This document shows, piece by piece, positions 15,201-21,019 of a DNA stretch of 21,019 bases. Under the pieces are notes generated by a model. That model saw only the letters and a program-made list of their open reading frames with translations. It made no database searches and had not been told where the DNA came from. This stretch comes from a virus: positions 1 to 21,019 of IMG/VR virus record IMGVR_UViG_3300014496_000008; one strand, 5' to 3'. The stretch's first letter is position 1. Every line of letters begins with the position of its first letter. Position numbers and translations under genes: made by a program.

Positions 15201-15469
15201 ATGAGTGTTTTTCTCTTCGGGTTTCGCTTGCAGGGCTTCGTGTGTTGATTGATAATGACATTTACGTCCATCATTTTGGTGGGCCACAGGGAAAAGGTGA
15301 TAAAGAGTATAATAGACTTATGGCAGAGGGATGGGTCTTGTTTAAACAGGAATGGCATCTACCATCTGATTGGGTGTACGGTAACCAAGATCATATTTCA
15401 TATATTATGGAGCATACCAAGTTCAATAAAGAAGAACATTATGTCCCGATGGAGGCGTCATTAACATGA
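12278..15469 (+). CDS. Multidomain glycan enzyme: GT10 fucosyltransferase-like, FkbM methyltransferase, and two GT-A glycosyltransferase domains
   Basis: A 1063-residue ORF beginning at an ATGA overlap with gmd. Domain order: residues ~1-300 are GT10-like, with YAWCFENTDHPEYSKGYCQK (198-217), ARTVPIYYG (224-232) and ECLIDFRDFSNYEELDKFL (243-261), which match the C-terminal donor-binding region of alpha-1,3-fucosyltransferases. Residues ~311-505 are an FkbM-type methyltransferase, with VVFDVGAERGTWT (327-339), YAFEPD and FMKIDVEGGEF (420-430). Residues ~510-770 are a GT-A-like domain with TDD at 596-598. Residues ~786-1040 are a GT2 domain, with SILMLNYNGGTNVAKCI, DNCSTDGS (821-828) and DND (872-874). 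An internal ribosome binding site and ATG sit at the FkbM/GT-A boundary (13787-13804), so a 555-residue second protein (13802-15469) may also be made. Donors and acceptor are unknown; the GT10 domain suggests GDP-fucose or a related sugar. Confidence 0.85.
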   Translation: MKINIVYSYLAIADNRKEEWDRHEIIHSSTPIPGADIYAYLNLSSFRGSMEKSLNMLIMEEPEVVEPQQYNMEYLKWFDHVFTCHDHFCTIDPEHFTYIPTWRAVGDNPVITESMTERDKVYPLANRKKAIVMIAGNKTSPVPTELYSKRLRAAQWWDGNSNMPFDVFGSPPFDLPNYKGIVPPGGAPRLQKFAEYRYAWCFENTDHPEYSKGYCQKIPDCLEARTVPIYYGCANIEQYIPKECLIDFRDFSNYEELDKFLNNMSDERYLEYVKAIDEFVCSGGLRKYTWTEVYKIICHQVLGKKDDNIETDGELDVIKKYIHDGNVVFDVGAERGTWTKWVRESHRNCHVYAFEPDTKNNNPDAFPFALSDHVGTEQYHVTSKSLHNILIKPEAETSYPVPITTVDRFCEEHKINHIDFMKIDVEGGEFNVIKGAHQMIREGLVENIQFEYGGTYPPAKLTLQRVVRYLRQYGYEIFKVAPDSVIPVNGLVEDYGYANYLATKGGRVMSNKTVCVVFSKDRAMQLDATLNSLYRHCKDADTMDVKVLVKASTPTYNKGYEQLVSDYPQVTWVVEKEFQTDLVNAVEDYEYVMFLTDDTVFVKDCTIESIPSMFNDNIGILGFSFRLGENITHCYMLDIEQEPTRYWGDGTGDFGYPLELSSSIYRVFDMLPLLKEPIYNNPNTLEAWLDHSKGWFKETKPALSFYDVSVAFAIPMNRVQTTYPSNRSGTDPRYSVEHLQELFDKGVRVNVRALDNFVPTGVHQEIDVPFVDSQGSDYREERELEVSILMLNYNGGTNVAKCIDSIFRTVGNHEYELIIWDNCSTDGSLEFLKSVESTNKHVRIMESYENIGVEARAKLMPLAKGKYIVVMDNDVVLTRYWLDQCIIWAKAIPDLGIIGPRTNYASGPQLVENAPNHNGDIEGLEKFAENWRMLPEHRGQLLQIPRLPSFFWFMTREVINRVGNFKSYGKFSFEDECFSLRVSLAGLRVLIDNDIYVHHFGGPQGKGDKEYNRLMAEGWVLFKQEWHLPSDWVYGNQDHISYIMEHTKFNKEEHYVPMEASLT
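13787..13804 (+). promoter_or_regulatory. Internal ribosome binding site and start codon inside the giant glycosyltransferase ORF
   Basis: AAGGGAGGTAGGG followed by TAATG lies in frame at residues 504-509, exactly where the FkbM domain ends and the next glycosyltransferase domain begins. It closely resembles the true translation starts at 3981 and 4537 (AAGGAGGTAGGGGATG). If one G of the GGG at 13789-13791 were absent, the upstream frame would end at TAA overlapping the ATG at 13802. Translation from here would give a 555-residue two-domain glycosyltransferase. Confidence 0.65.
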
Positions 15470-15543
15470 GTCCAATTTTCAAGTTAGATTCAACAGGAGC
15501 TTTAATCCCGCAAGGGAATATTCCAATAACGGAGGTAATATAA
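15466..15543 (+). CDS. Possible 25-residue small protein
   Basis: The ATG at 15466 overlaps the stop of the long glycosyltransferase ORF (ATGA), and GGAGG lies at 15451-15455, ten bases upstream. The product, MSPIFKLDSTGALIPQGNIP plus ITEVI, is uncharged in its middle and unlike anything I recognise. Its 3' end carries the GGAGG (15531-15535) for the next gene, so it may be a short coupling ORF rather than a functional protein. Confidence 0.4.
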   Translation: MSPIFKLDSTGALIPQGNIPITEVI

Positions 15544-15545
15544 TT

Positions 15546-15671
15546 ATGGCAGCAAAAAAGACACAGAAACATGCAAAGAAAGTGGTATCGGATAAGTCCA
15601 AGAGTCATTATGGGTATGCGAAGAAAGCAAAGACCAATGTCCCCAATGGACACAAGAAACACGCAAAATAG
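15546..15671 (+). CDS. Tiny Lys/His-rich basic protein, 41 aa
   Basis: The ATG at 15546 has GGAGG ten bases upstream. The product starts MAAKKTQKHAKKVVSDKSKS and ends NGHKKHAK. It has about 15 Lys and 4 His and only one acidic residue, so it is extremely basic and probably disordered. It is followed closely by a second basic protein. Such products in virion modules can bind packaged DNA or an acidic protein partner, but no family is recognised. Confidence 0.65.
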   Translation: MAAKKTQKHAKKVVSDKSKSHYGYAKKAKTNVPNGHKKHAK

Positions 15672-15682
15672 GAGGAACGGGG

Positions 15683-15835
15683 ATGCCATCAGTAAGTAAG
15701 AAGCAGAAGAAGTTTATGGCAGCGGCCGCACATTCCAAGAAGTTTGCCAAGAAAGCTGGGATTTCTCAGAAGGTGGCAAAGGAATTTAACGTGGCAGACA
15801 AGAAGAAAAGCAAGAAGAAAAAAGGAGGTAAGTAA
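15683..15835 (+). CDS. Small Lys-rich phage protein, 50 aa
   Basis: The ATG at 15683 is preceded by GGAGGAACGGGG. The pattern SKKQKKFMAAAAHSKKFAKK, then AGISQKVAKEFNVADK and a poly-Lys tail, matches a small phage protein type I know by its K-x-Q-x-x-F-M-x-A-x-A-H ... FAKKxGIxxxVxxEFxxADK pattern, usually found next to structural genes; its function is not known to me. The last codons (Lys-Gly-Gly-Lys) double as the AAAGGAGGTAAG Shine-Dalgarno of the next gene. Confidence 0.75.
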   Translation: MPSVSKKQKKFMAAAAHSKKFAKKAGISQKVAKEFNVADKKKSKKKKGGK

Positions 15836-15836
15836 T

Positions 15837-16196
15837 ATGGGAATGGTAGGTCAGGTAATTACGCAGGAGAAGTTTCCGCAATACCTTTATCATTCAGACA
15901 AGGAAGGGTTTAGACGTGTGGATGATTTGAAGGAAAAGACGGAAGCGGTACGAGAAGGGTGGAGCGCGGGGTATCGTCATCAGGAATACCCCAAGATGAT
16001 GTACCACGTCGTACTTGAGCCTAAAGAAGTGAAGAATGAGGAAGAGGAACTTGCCTTGATTGATGCCGGATGGGAAAAGTCCCCCGTAGCATTTTCTGAG
16101 GAGAAGGTGATCGACACCAAGATTGCTCAGAATAAGGCAGAGGCTAAAGAGTTGGCCAACAAGAAAGCGATTCTAAAGGAAGGTAAGGCAGCGTGA
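15837..16196 (+). CDS. Hypothetical protein with tandem YH...GW repeats, 119 aa
   Basis: The ATG at 15837 is chosen because GGAGG (15824-15828) lies 8 bases upstream; an in-frame ATG at 15744 lies inside the preceding gene. Two repeats are visible. Residues 13-43 have FPQYLYH, then RVDDLKEKTEAVREGWS; residues 51-82 have YPKMMYH, then VKNEEEELALIDAGWEKSP. Each consists of an aromatic-Pro-x-x-(L/M)-Tyr-His strand, a charged turn and an acidic helix ending in Gly-Trp. I know this unit from small phage structural proteins but not its function. The C-terminal ~30 residues are a Lys/Ala/Glu helix. The stop overlaps the GTG start of the gp4-like gene. Confidence 0.78.
   Translation: MGMVGQVITQEKFPQYLYHSDKEGFRRVDDLKEKTEAVREGWSAGYRHQEYPKMMYHVVLEPKEVKNEEEELALIDAGWEKSPVAFSEEKVIDTKIAQNKAEAKELANKKAILKEGKAA
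15873..16082 (+). repeat. Tandem protein repeat (two units) in the 119-aa protein
   Basis: Unit 1 (15873-15965) and unit 2 (15987-16082) share P-x-x-(L/M)-Y-H ... V-x-(D/N)-x-x-E-(E/x)...A...GW. Separation is about 38 residues from Pro to Pro. Confidence 0.7.
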
Positions 16197-16948
16197 TATT
16201 GTCAGTAGGGCAGTTGATTACGAAATCATTCAGGGATATTGGGGCGCTGAAGATGAATGAGGGGCCGACAGCAAGTGAAGTTGCTGACGCTATTCTCGAC
16301 CTCAATATCCTTTTGGATTCTCTGTCGATAGATTCCCTGATGGTGTTGGGGTCTATCATGGAAGATTTTCCATTAGTGGCCGGACAGCAAACCTATACGA
16401 TTGGGGTTGGGGGGGATTTCAACACCAGCAAACCGTCGAGGATTGATAATGCGTTTATCCAAGACGCATTGAATAACAGGTATCCGGTAGCCATTACCGA
16501 TAAAACAATATACGATACCTATGAAGATGCTCTAATATCCTCGGCTCGGCCTGATGAATTGGTGTATGATCCGGGGCCAACACAGCAGACTGTGCAGATG
16601 GGGGTCATCTACATGTATCCTATTCCAGATGCTTCCGGCCCATACACCCTCTATATTGGAGAGCAGAAACCGTTGATTGAGTTCACAAATTCAATAGACA
16701 TCGTGACATTTCAACCAGCATACTTTATGTTCTTGCGATATGCTCTCGATGAACTATTGTGGCCTCAGTATAGGGATGATGGGAAGCCGTTCCCGCCCAA
16801 GCTGGCTGGATTGAAATCTCAGGCAGAGGGAAGGATTACGGCTATGAATACAAGGCCAAGTACGGCGATTGTTGAAATAGGGAAGAAGGGACGGGGGAGT
16901 TTCGATATTTTCTCTGGCCCATATGGAGGCGACTACCGTGGTGTTTAA
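16193..16948 (+). CDS. Head-completion / tail accessory factor, P22 gp4-like
   Basis: The GTG at 16193 overlaps the previous stop (GTGA), with AAAGGAAGGTAAGG upstream. Of 251 residues, the first ~45 (LITKSFRDIGALKMNEGPTA, then SEVADAILDLNILLDSLSID) match the helical N-terminus of gp4-like proteins, where (R/K)-x-LG-x-(L/V) leads into E-x-x-x-x-L-x-x-L-N-x-(L/M)-LDS. The middle (GQQTYTIGVGGDFNT, IYMYPIPD, GPYTLYIGEQKPLI) is a strand-rich domain. The C-terminus (YFMFLRYALDELLWPQYRDD, then KLAGLKSQAEGRI) returns to helices. P22 gp4 has 166 residues; this longer version with a beta insert is common in other phages. The protein binds below the portal to close the filled head. The gp10-like gene immediately follows, as in P22. 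Confidence 0.8.
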   Translation: MILSVGQLITKSFRDIGALKMNEGPTASEVADAILDLNILLDSLSIDSLMVLGSIMEDFPLVAGQQTYTIGVGGDFNTSKPSRIDNAFIQDALNNRYPVAITDKTIYDTYEDALISSARPDELVYDPGPTQQTVQMGVIYMYPIPDASGPYTLYIGEQKPLIEFTNSIDIVTFQPAYFMFLRYALDELLWPQYRDDGKPFPPKLAGLKSQAEGRITAMNTRPSTAIVEIGKKGRGSFDIFSGPYGGDYRGV

Positions 16949-18407
16949 TTTGATGAGTCCCGGATATGTCGGACGATCATCTAACATTGACGCGTCTCGT
17001 CTTGTCAATTTCATGCTGGAGTTTAACTCTAAAGAGAGCAAGGCTCCTGCGACATTGACAGGTACTCCCGGAACATCTTTGTGGTTGTCATTAGGAGCCT
17101 CTGTTGTCCGGGGGATGAATGTATTTAACAATATACTCTATGTCGTTACAGGAAATAAGTTGTATTCGATTTCTCCGTTCAAAGTAGTATCGGCCGCCCT
17201 CGGCTCTCTTGCTACTTCTGTCGGTCCTGTGATTATGAAGAATAATGGAGTAACCGTGTCAGGAGTGGGCGGTAACCAGTTGATGATTGTAGATGGGTCT
17301 GCCGGATATATCTATAATGTTAATACAGGGGTGTTTACGTCGAGTTCCGCGTTCACAGGTGGAGGATTTCCGGCAACGGGAGCTAATAGTTTGGAGTTTA
17401 TGGACGGATACTTTGTCGTGAGTCAGCCCAATTCCATGAACACCGTGTGTTCGGATTTATACGATGGTACGAATTATCACTCTATTGCTGTCGCACCCAT
17501 CGAGGGATTCCCGGATAAGATACAGTCGATATGGCAAGTCCAAGAGCAGTTGTTCTTTATTAAAGAATATTCTACTGAGATATGGTATGACTCTGGAATA
17601 GATGCTGCTCAAGGATTCCCGTTCTCCCGTATGACAGCCGCAGTATTGGATATGGGGACACCAGCGCCGTACTCCGTAGCAAAGGGTGTGGATGGGCTAT
17701 TTATGTTAGGATCGAGAAAGATTGGGGATGGGCCTAATTTCGTAGGAGCCGTCAGTGTTGTAAGTGACACACCGAAAATCATATCTCCTCCGGCAATTAC
17801 CCTTCAGATGATGGCATGGAAACCGTGGAGTGATGTGATTGGGTATTGTTATGAGCAAGAGGGGCATAGCTTTTATGTCCTGACATCTCCGTCTGCCAAC
17901 CAGACGTTTGTATATGACGCGTCCATTGGTGATCCGATGGTTGCATGGCACGAAAGGTCTACGTATATTTCTGGCTCCATGTATAAGGTAAACCGTCATG
18001 TTAGTAATTCCTATGTTAATTTCCTCGGCAACCATCTTGTAGGGGATTTCAGGAATGGAAATATCTATACTTTAGCTTCCTCCCTATATTCCGACAACGA
18101 CACACCTCTTATATCATTCAGGACGGCAGAAATACTATCAGATAATAAAAGAGATTTGAATAGTCTCAGAATTAACCGGATTCAAGTAGATGCTGAGATG
18201 GGGGTAAATGGGAATATTGCCTTTTCCTTTTCACAAGACGGTGGACACACTTGGAGTAGTGATTATATGGAATCTCTTGGATTGACAGGAGAATATGGAA
18301 GAAGGGCAAAATGGCGAAGAGTGGGGACGTTTCCTTATGGTATGGTCGCCAGATTTGCTATCTCAGACCCATGTAAACGGGTACTTATTAATGGCTATGT
18401 CGATTAG
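16938..18407 (+). CDS. Packaged-DNA stabilisation / tail hub protein, P22 gp10-like
   Basis: About 489 residues. The GTG at 16938 is preferred because TGGAGG (16925-16929) lies 8 bases upstream; the in-frame ATG at 16923 has no ribosome binding site. The sequence follows gp10 of P22 (472 residues): an N-terminal stretch on the sequence ID-ASRLVNFMLE, then repeated beta-propeller-like strands such as NNILYVVTGNKLYSI, GYFVVSQPNSM, QEQLFFIKEYSTEIWYDSG and HSFYVLTSPSANQTFVYDAS. The C-terminus reads SFSQDGGHTWSSDYMESLG and RRAKWRRVGTFPYGMVARFA, matching the P22-family ending with W(K/R)RVG. It would bind the gp4-like ring and retain packaged DNA. It overlaps the gp4-like gene by 11 bases. Confidence 0.85.
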   Translation: MVFNLMSPGYVGRSSNIDASRLVNFMLEFNSKESKAPATLTGTPGTSLWLSLGASVVRGMNVFNNILYVVTGNKLYSISPFKVVSAALGSLATSVGPVIMKNNGVTVSGVGGNQLMIVDGSAGYIYNVNTGVFTSSSAFTGGGFPATGANSLEFMDGYFVVSQPNSMNTVCSDLYDGTNYHSIAVAPIEGFPDKIQSIWQVQEQLFFIKEYSTEIWYDSGIDAAQGFPFSRMTAAVLDMGTPAPYSVAKGVDGLFMLGSRKIGDGPNFVGAVSVVSDTPKIISPPAITLQMMAWKPWSDVIGYCYEQEGHSFYVLTSPSANQTFVYDASIGDPMVAWHERSTYISGSMYKVNRHVSNSYVNFLGNHLVGDFRNGNIYTLASSLYSDNDTPLISFRTAEILSDNKRDLNSLRINRIQVDAEMGVNGNIAFSFSQDGGHTWSSDYMESLGLTGEYGRRAKWRRVGTFPYGMVARFAISDPCKRVLINGYVD

Positions 18408-18415
18408 GAGAGTGT

Positions 18416-18634
18416 ATGGCAGAGTTTGAGCATCCAGTCTTTCATAGTTATCTGGATTATTATAATGCGGTTGGTCAGTGGACAGACCCCGCCAATCCTA
18501 ACTTTGGCACTGTAACGCCACAAAAGCCGTATGTGGGGATGTTGGCGTATGCAAATGGGGTGGCATGGAATCCGGGGGCTGGTGCAGGGTATTATAGATA
18601 TACTGTCGGGGGGACATGGACTCATGTTGGATAA
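18416..18634 (+). CDS. Small hypothetical protein, 72 aa
   Basis: The ATG at 18416 follows TAGGAGAG. The C-terminal half (GMLAYANGVAWNPGAGAGYY then RYTVGGTWTHVG) is an aromatic, glycine-rich strand repeat of a kind often seen in small phage virion proteins. The N-terminus (FEHPVFHSYLDYYNAVGQW) is helical and aromatic. There is no signal peptide. Its place between the gp10-like and later virion genes suggests a small structural protein, but this is not established. Confidence 0.7.
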   Translation: MAEFEHPVFHSYLDYYNAVGQWTDPANPNFGTVTPQKPYVGMLAYANGVAWNPGAGAGYYRYTVGGTWTHVG

Positions 18635-18649
18635 AAAGGGGATGGTAGA

Positions 18650-19681
18650 ATGATAAAGACACTTTCGTTATGCCCGACTTGTTATAAGAAGATCGAGGCA
18701 TTTATTGACATCAAGAATGGTATGGCTGTAATGACTAAGGAATGTGACGTTCATGGGCCATTTAGTGCAATCGTGGAAAGAAGCGCACAGCACGTAAGCG
18801 ATTTTTATAGAATAGAAACTCTTGGCAATAACAATACTATTATTATTCACGCCAATAACACATGTAATATGTCATGTTCATGGTGTTATTATCCGATGGG
18901 GCAGGAAACTATGTATACGTTTCCATATTATGATTCGGTATTGGGGATGTATAAGAGGCAGAGGTTTAATTTGTTATTATCCGGTGGGGAGCCTACGCTT
19001 CGTTCCGATTACTTTCAATTTATCCGTGAAGCTCACGCGAATGGTTGGCAAGCGGCGTCCATTACGAACATGATTAAACTTGCGGATGATGAGTTTTTTA
19101 GCCAAACTATGAATCCTGATTTTATTCAGAATAATTTATATAAATTCGCCATGAGTATGCAGCACCCCAAGAATTATAGTAAAGAAATCTTGGATCAGAA
19201 AATGAAGGCACTTGGGAGTATTGAGCAGAAAGGACTCAGGGCTATGTGTGTGATGTTTTCGATAACCAGTCTTGACGAATTGGAATGGATACGGGAGTTC
19301 TATAACCATACGAAGCATTGCTACATCATGTTGAGGATACGGACAATGTTTCAGAATTGGGGGAATAAGGGGAAGAGTAATCATATCTGGTTATCTGATC
19401 TTCATAAAAAGTATCTGGACGTATTTGGGGATTTGACTCCAGTACAGTGCAGACAGATAGAAGTGTCAAATATGTATTGTTTGTATTTACAGCAAAGTGA
19501 TGGGATGCATGTTTCGTTAAGCTCGTCACCAACAGTGGAGAATGTAGATTATCATCAGTGTTCCCGTCCGGTATATATGTTGGCTTTAGATGGACGATGT
19601 TATCCTGTTCCTCTTGCCCAAATTATCAATGAAGGAATTGATCTTGGGTGGAAAGACGGGTACAAATTAGGAGGTAAATAG
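18650..19681 (+). CDS. Radical SAM enzyme with N-terminal Cys/His metal-binding motif
   Basis: A 343-residue protein. The ATG at 18650 has AAAAGGGGATGG upstream. C72-x3-C76-x2-C79 in CNMSCSWC, preceded by a strand (TIIIHANNT), is the canonical 4Fe-4S site that cleaves SAM to a 5'-deoxyadenosyl radical; SGGEPT (111-116) is the SAM-binding GGE motif. Before it, C8-x2-C11 and C32-x2-H35 (CPTC ... KECDVHG) form a likely metal knuckle, as in radical SAM families that act on large or lipid-like substrates. Later Cys at 267, 277, 304 and 317 could ligate a further cluster. It sits among virion genes and is much richer in AT (about 28% GC in 19081-19140). Its substrate cannot be deduced; modifying a virion protein or glycan is speculation. 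Confidence 0.88.
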   Translation: MIKTLSLCPTCYKKIEAFIDIKNGMAVMTKECDVHGPFSAIVERSAQHVSDFYRIETLGNNNTIIIHANNTCNMSCSWCYYPMGQETMYTFPYYDSVLGMYKRQRFNLLLSGGEPTLRSDYFQFIREAHANGWQAASITNMIKLADDEFFSQTMNPDFIQNNLYKFAMSMQHPKNYSKEILDQKMKALGSIEQKGLRAMCVMFSITSLDELEWIREFYNHTKHCYIMLRIRTMFQNWGNKGKSNHIWLSDLHKKYLDVFGDLTPVQCRQIEVSNMYCLYLQQSDGMHVSLSSSPTVENVDYHQCSRPVYMLALDGRCYPVPLAQIINEGIDLGWKDGYKLGGK

Positions 19682-19682
19682 T

Positions 19683-20474
19683 ATGGTGTATATTGTGGGA
19701 GCCGCAGCAATAGGAGCAGGGGTAAGTTATTATGAAGGAGAACAAAATAGAAAGGCAGCCAGTGATGCGGCAGATGAATCTTCACAGGGGTACTTGGCTG
19801 GATCAGAAGCTTATCGTAATACCGTTTCTCCGTGGGTTAATTCTGGTACACAAGCCAATACGTTACTAAGTCAGAACGCCTTCTATTCCAACATCCCGGC
19901 ATTTAATTTCAATCTGGGACAGTCCATGAGTAACGATGGTACTGGCGGGCAGATGGTGAATGAGGCTATGGGAGAGATTTCAGCACAGCGGGCTGCTACT
20001 GGCGGATTTGGGTCGGGGAATCAGATTACCGATGTGTCCAATTACATTGCCGGAACATACGAGCCAAGTTTATATAATCAGGCGTACAGCACGTACAACA
20101 CGAATGTCAACTCTCAGTATACGCAACCCTATAATGAGTTGACGGGAATATCTAACACTGGACTGAATGCGGCTACTGGAGCAGCGATAGCAACAAATTC
20201 AGGTATTACCAATGCGGGGAATGCCCAGGCGTCTGGAACTGTGGGGGCGTCAAATGCCAGTTCTAACGGATTAACTGGAGCGAGTAATGCCGTGAATAGC
20301 GGTGTGGGGACGTATATGAATTATCTTAGTCAACAGAATCTTGCTAATGCAATCAAGGGATTGGGGAATAATAATAATCAGTATTACTACGGGTCAGGAA
20401 CCAACCAAGATTGGTATGGTGCAGATACCGGAAGCACGATCGGGACAGATTCAATGTCTATGTATACTTATTAA
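19683..20474 (+). CDS. Putative internal virion / DNA-ejection protein
   Basis: A 263-residue protein. The ATG at 19683 follows TTAGGAGGTAAATAGT. The N-terminus (VYIVGAAAIGAGVSYYEGEQ, then NRKAASDAADESSQGYLAG) is the common start of phage ejection-type proteins: a short Gly/Ala hydrophobic segment followed by an Ala/Gln/Ser helix, then YRNTVSPWVNSGTQANTLLS, resembling the YxxYxxxGxxAxxxL stretch of that group. The C-terminal half is low-complexity Asn/Gly/Ala/Ser with several NAG and GASN units and an Asn/Tyr tail. In P22-like phages, ejection proteins follow the gp4/gp10 genes, which agrees with the order here. The individual homologue cannot be named. Confidence 0.65.
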   Translation: MVYIVGAAAIGAGVSYYEGEQNRKAASDAADESSQGYLAGSEAYRNTVSPWVNSGTQANTLLSQNAFYSNIPAFNFNLGQSMSNDGTGGQMVNEAMGEISAQRAATGGFGSGNQITDVSNYIAGTYEPSLYNQAYSTYNTNVNSQYTQPYNELTGISNTGLNAATGAAIATNSGITNAGNAQASGTVGASNASSNGLTGASNAVNSGVGTYMNYLSQQNLANAIKGLGNNNNQYYYGSGTNQDWYGADTGSTIGTDSMSMYTY

Positions 20475-20489
20475 TAGAGAGAGGAATTT

Positions 20490-21019
20490 ATGAGTTGGGA
20501 ACAGTTACTTCCACAAGCCAATACTAAGATGACGACTCTTGGCGACTATTATCAGCCTAAACAGGCCGAGAATGCGATGCAGATTCTTCATGCTGCCGAT
20601 ATGCTTGACCAACGGCAAGCACGCCAACTCCAAATGAAGGTTGCTAAATTACGGTTTGATACGAGTGTTGAGCATCTGGAGGGGACAAAGGCGCTTTCCG
20701 CAATAGCCAAACCGCAACAAATCAGTCCAGACGATGTTAAGACGGCTGTAGGGTATGTACCTAAAGCACAGTATATGTCTTGGGCGTCAATGTATAAAGG
20801 CGAGGCGGCTAATCAGCAAGAGATGGCGACGACTGCGGCAACACAGGCAGCAGCAGCCTTACAAGCGGGGAGAATGCAATACATGATTCATCAGGGTATT
20901 GATCCAGAGCAAGTTGGGGTTAATTTTGGTCCCCCACCACCTCAACCTCAACCTCAACCTCAGATACCGGGTCAGGATGCCTCTACAAACGCTATGACGC
21001 CCTCTCAGACCCCTCAACC
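20490..21019 (+). CDS. Putative internal virion / ejection protein (partial, 3' end outside window)
   Basis: The ATG at 20490 follows GAGAGGAATTT. The frame stays open for 176 codons to the window edge, so the gene is truncated by the boundary. The sequence begins MSWEQLLPQANTKMTTLGDY and is mostly helical, rich in Ala, Gln, Met and Lys (LDQRQARQLQMKVAKLRF, TTAATQAAAALQAG). It then runs into a PPPPQPQPQPQ linker near nt 20930-20970. Long Gln/Ala helices and linkers fit the large ejection proteins usual at this place, and the gene directly follows another candidate of that kind. The rest of the gene would be needed to say more. Confidence 0.6.
   Translation, partial: MSWEQLLPQANTKMTTLGDYYQPKQAENAMQILHAADMLDQRQARQLQMKVAKLRFDTSVEHLEGTKALSAIAKPQQISPDDVKTAVGYVPKAQYMSWASMYKGEAANQQEMATTAATQAAAALQAGRMQYMIHQGIDPEQVGVNFGPPPPQPQPQPQIPGQDASTNAMTPSQTPQ

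Noticed and set aside
12278-15469. A second hidden gene boundary between the GT10 and FkbM domains or between the last two glycosyltransferase domains
   Set aside because: No Shine-Dalgarno with a properly spaced in-frame start and no near-stop was found at either junction; only the FkbM/GT-A boundary shows this.
1-21019. Insertion sequences, attachment sites, integrase or CRISPR arrays
   Set aside because: No transposase-like frame, terminal inverted repeats, integrase or spaced repeats were seen.

Overview
The window is a segment of a tailed double-stranded DNA bacteriophage genome (Caudoviricetes). Every supported gene lies on the + strand and the genes are tightly packed. Most starts have a strong Shine-Dalgarno (GGAGG-type), and many stop/start codons overlap, so the host is a bacterium. 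The head genes are of the P22 type: a P22-like portal, a P22-fold coat protein, and gp4-like and gp10-like head-completion proteins. A short-tailed (podovirus-like) virion is therefore the best guess. I cannot name the host. No integrase, lysis or replication gene is present here.

Layout. 1-1026 is the C-terminal part of the large terminase. 1046-5307 holds a hypothetical gene, the portal, two small hypotheticals, a GroES-like co-chaperonin and a 51-residue protein. 5183-5473 is a control region with a sigma70-like promoter inside the 51-residue gene, a strong intrinsic terminator, then a Shine-Dalgarno. 5474-9633 encodes a probable scaffold, the major coat protein and a repeat-containing structural protein, followed by a large hairpin at 9645-9686. 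9707-15469 is a sugar cassette joined by ATGA stop/start overlaps: a GT2 glycosyltransferase, a DUF268-type methyltransferase, GDP-mannose 4,6-dehydratase (gmd), and one very long ORF joining a GT10 fucosyltransferase-like domain, an FkbM methyltransferase and two GT-A glycosyltransferase domains. 15466-16196 carries a possible 25-residue ORF, two tiny lysine-rich proteins and a protein with a tandem repeat. 16193-18634 has gp4-like and gp10-like head-completion proteins and a small hypothetical. 18650-19681 is a radical SAM enzyme. 19683 to the end holds two likely internal/ejection proteins, the last cut off by the window edge.

How the genes fit together. Terminase packages DNA through the portal into a shell built from coat on scaffold. 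The GroES-like protein may adapt the host chaperonin for coat folding, and the gp4/gp10-like proteins close the filled head. The sugar cassette sits inside this virion-building module rather than with host-takeover genes. The simplest reading is that the phage builds and attaches a methylated, 6-deoxyhexose-containing glycan, possibly to its own capsid; this is inference.

The most striking detail is at 13784-13804. Inside the long glycosyltransferase ORF lies a complete Shine-Dalgarno plus start codon. Removing one G there would create a TAATG stop/start junction and split the ORF exactly between the FkbM and the next glycosyltransferase domain. The giant enzyme is therefore either a very recent single-base gene fusion, a frameshift site, or an assembly indel.
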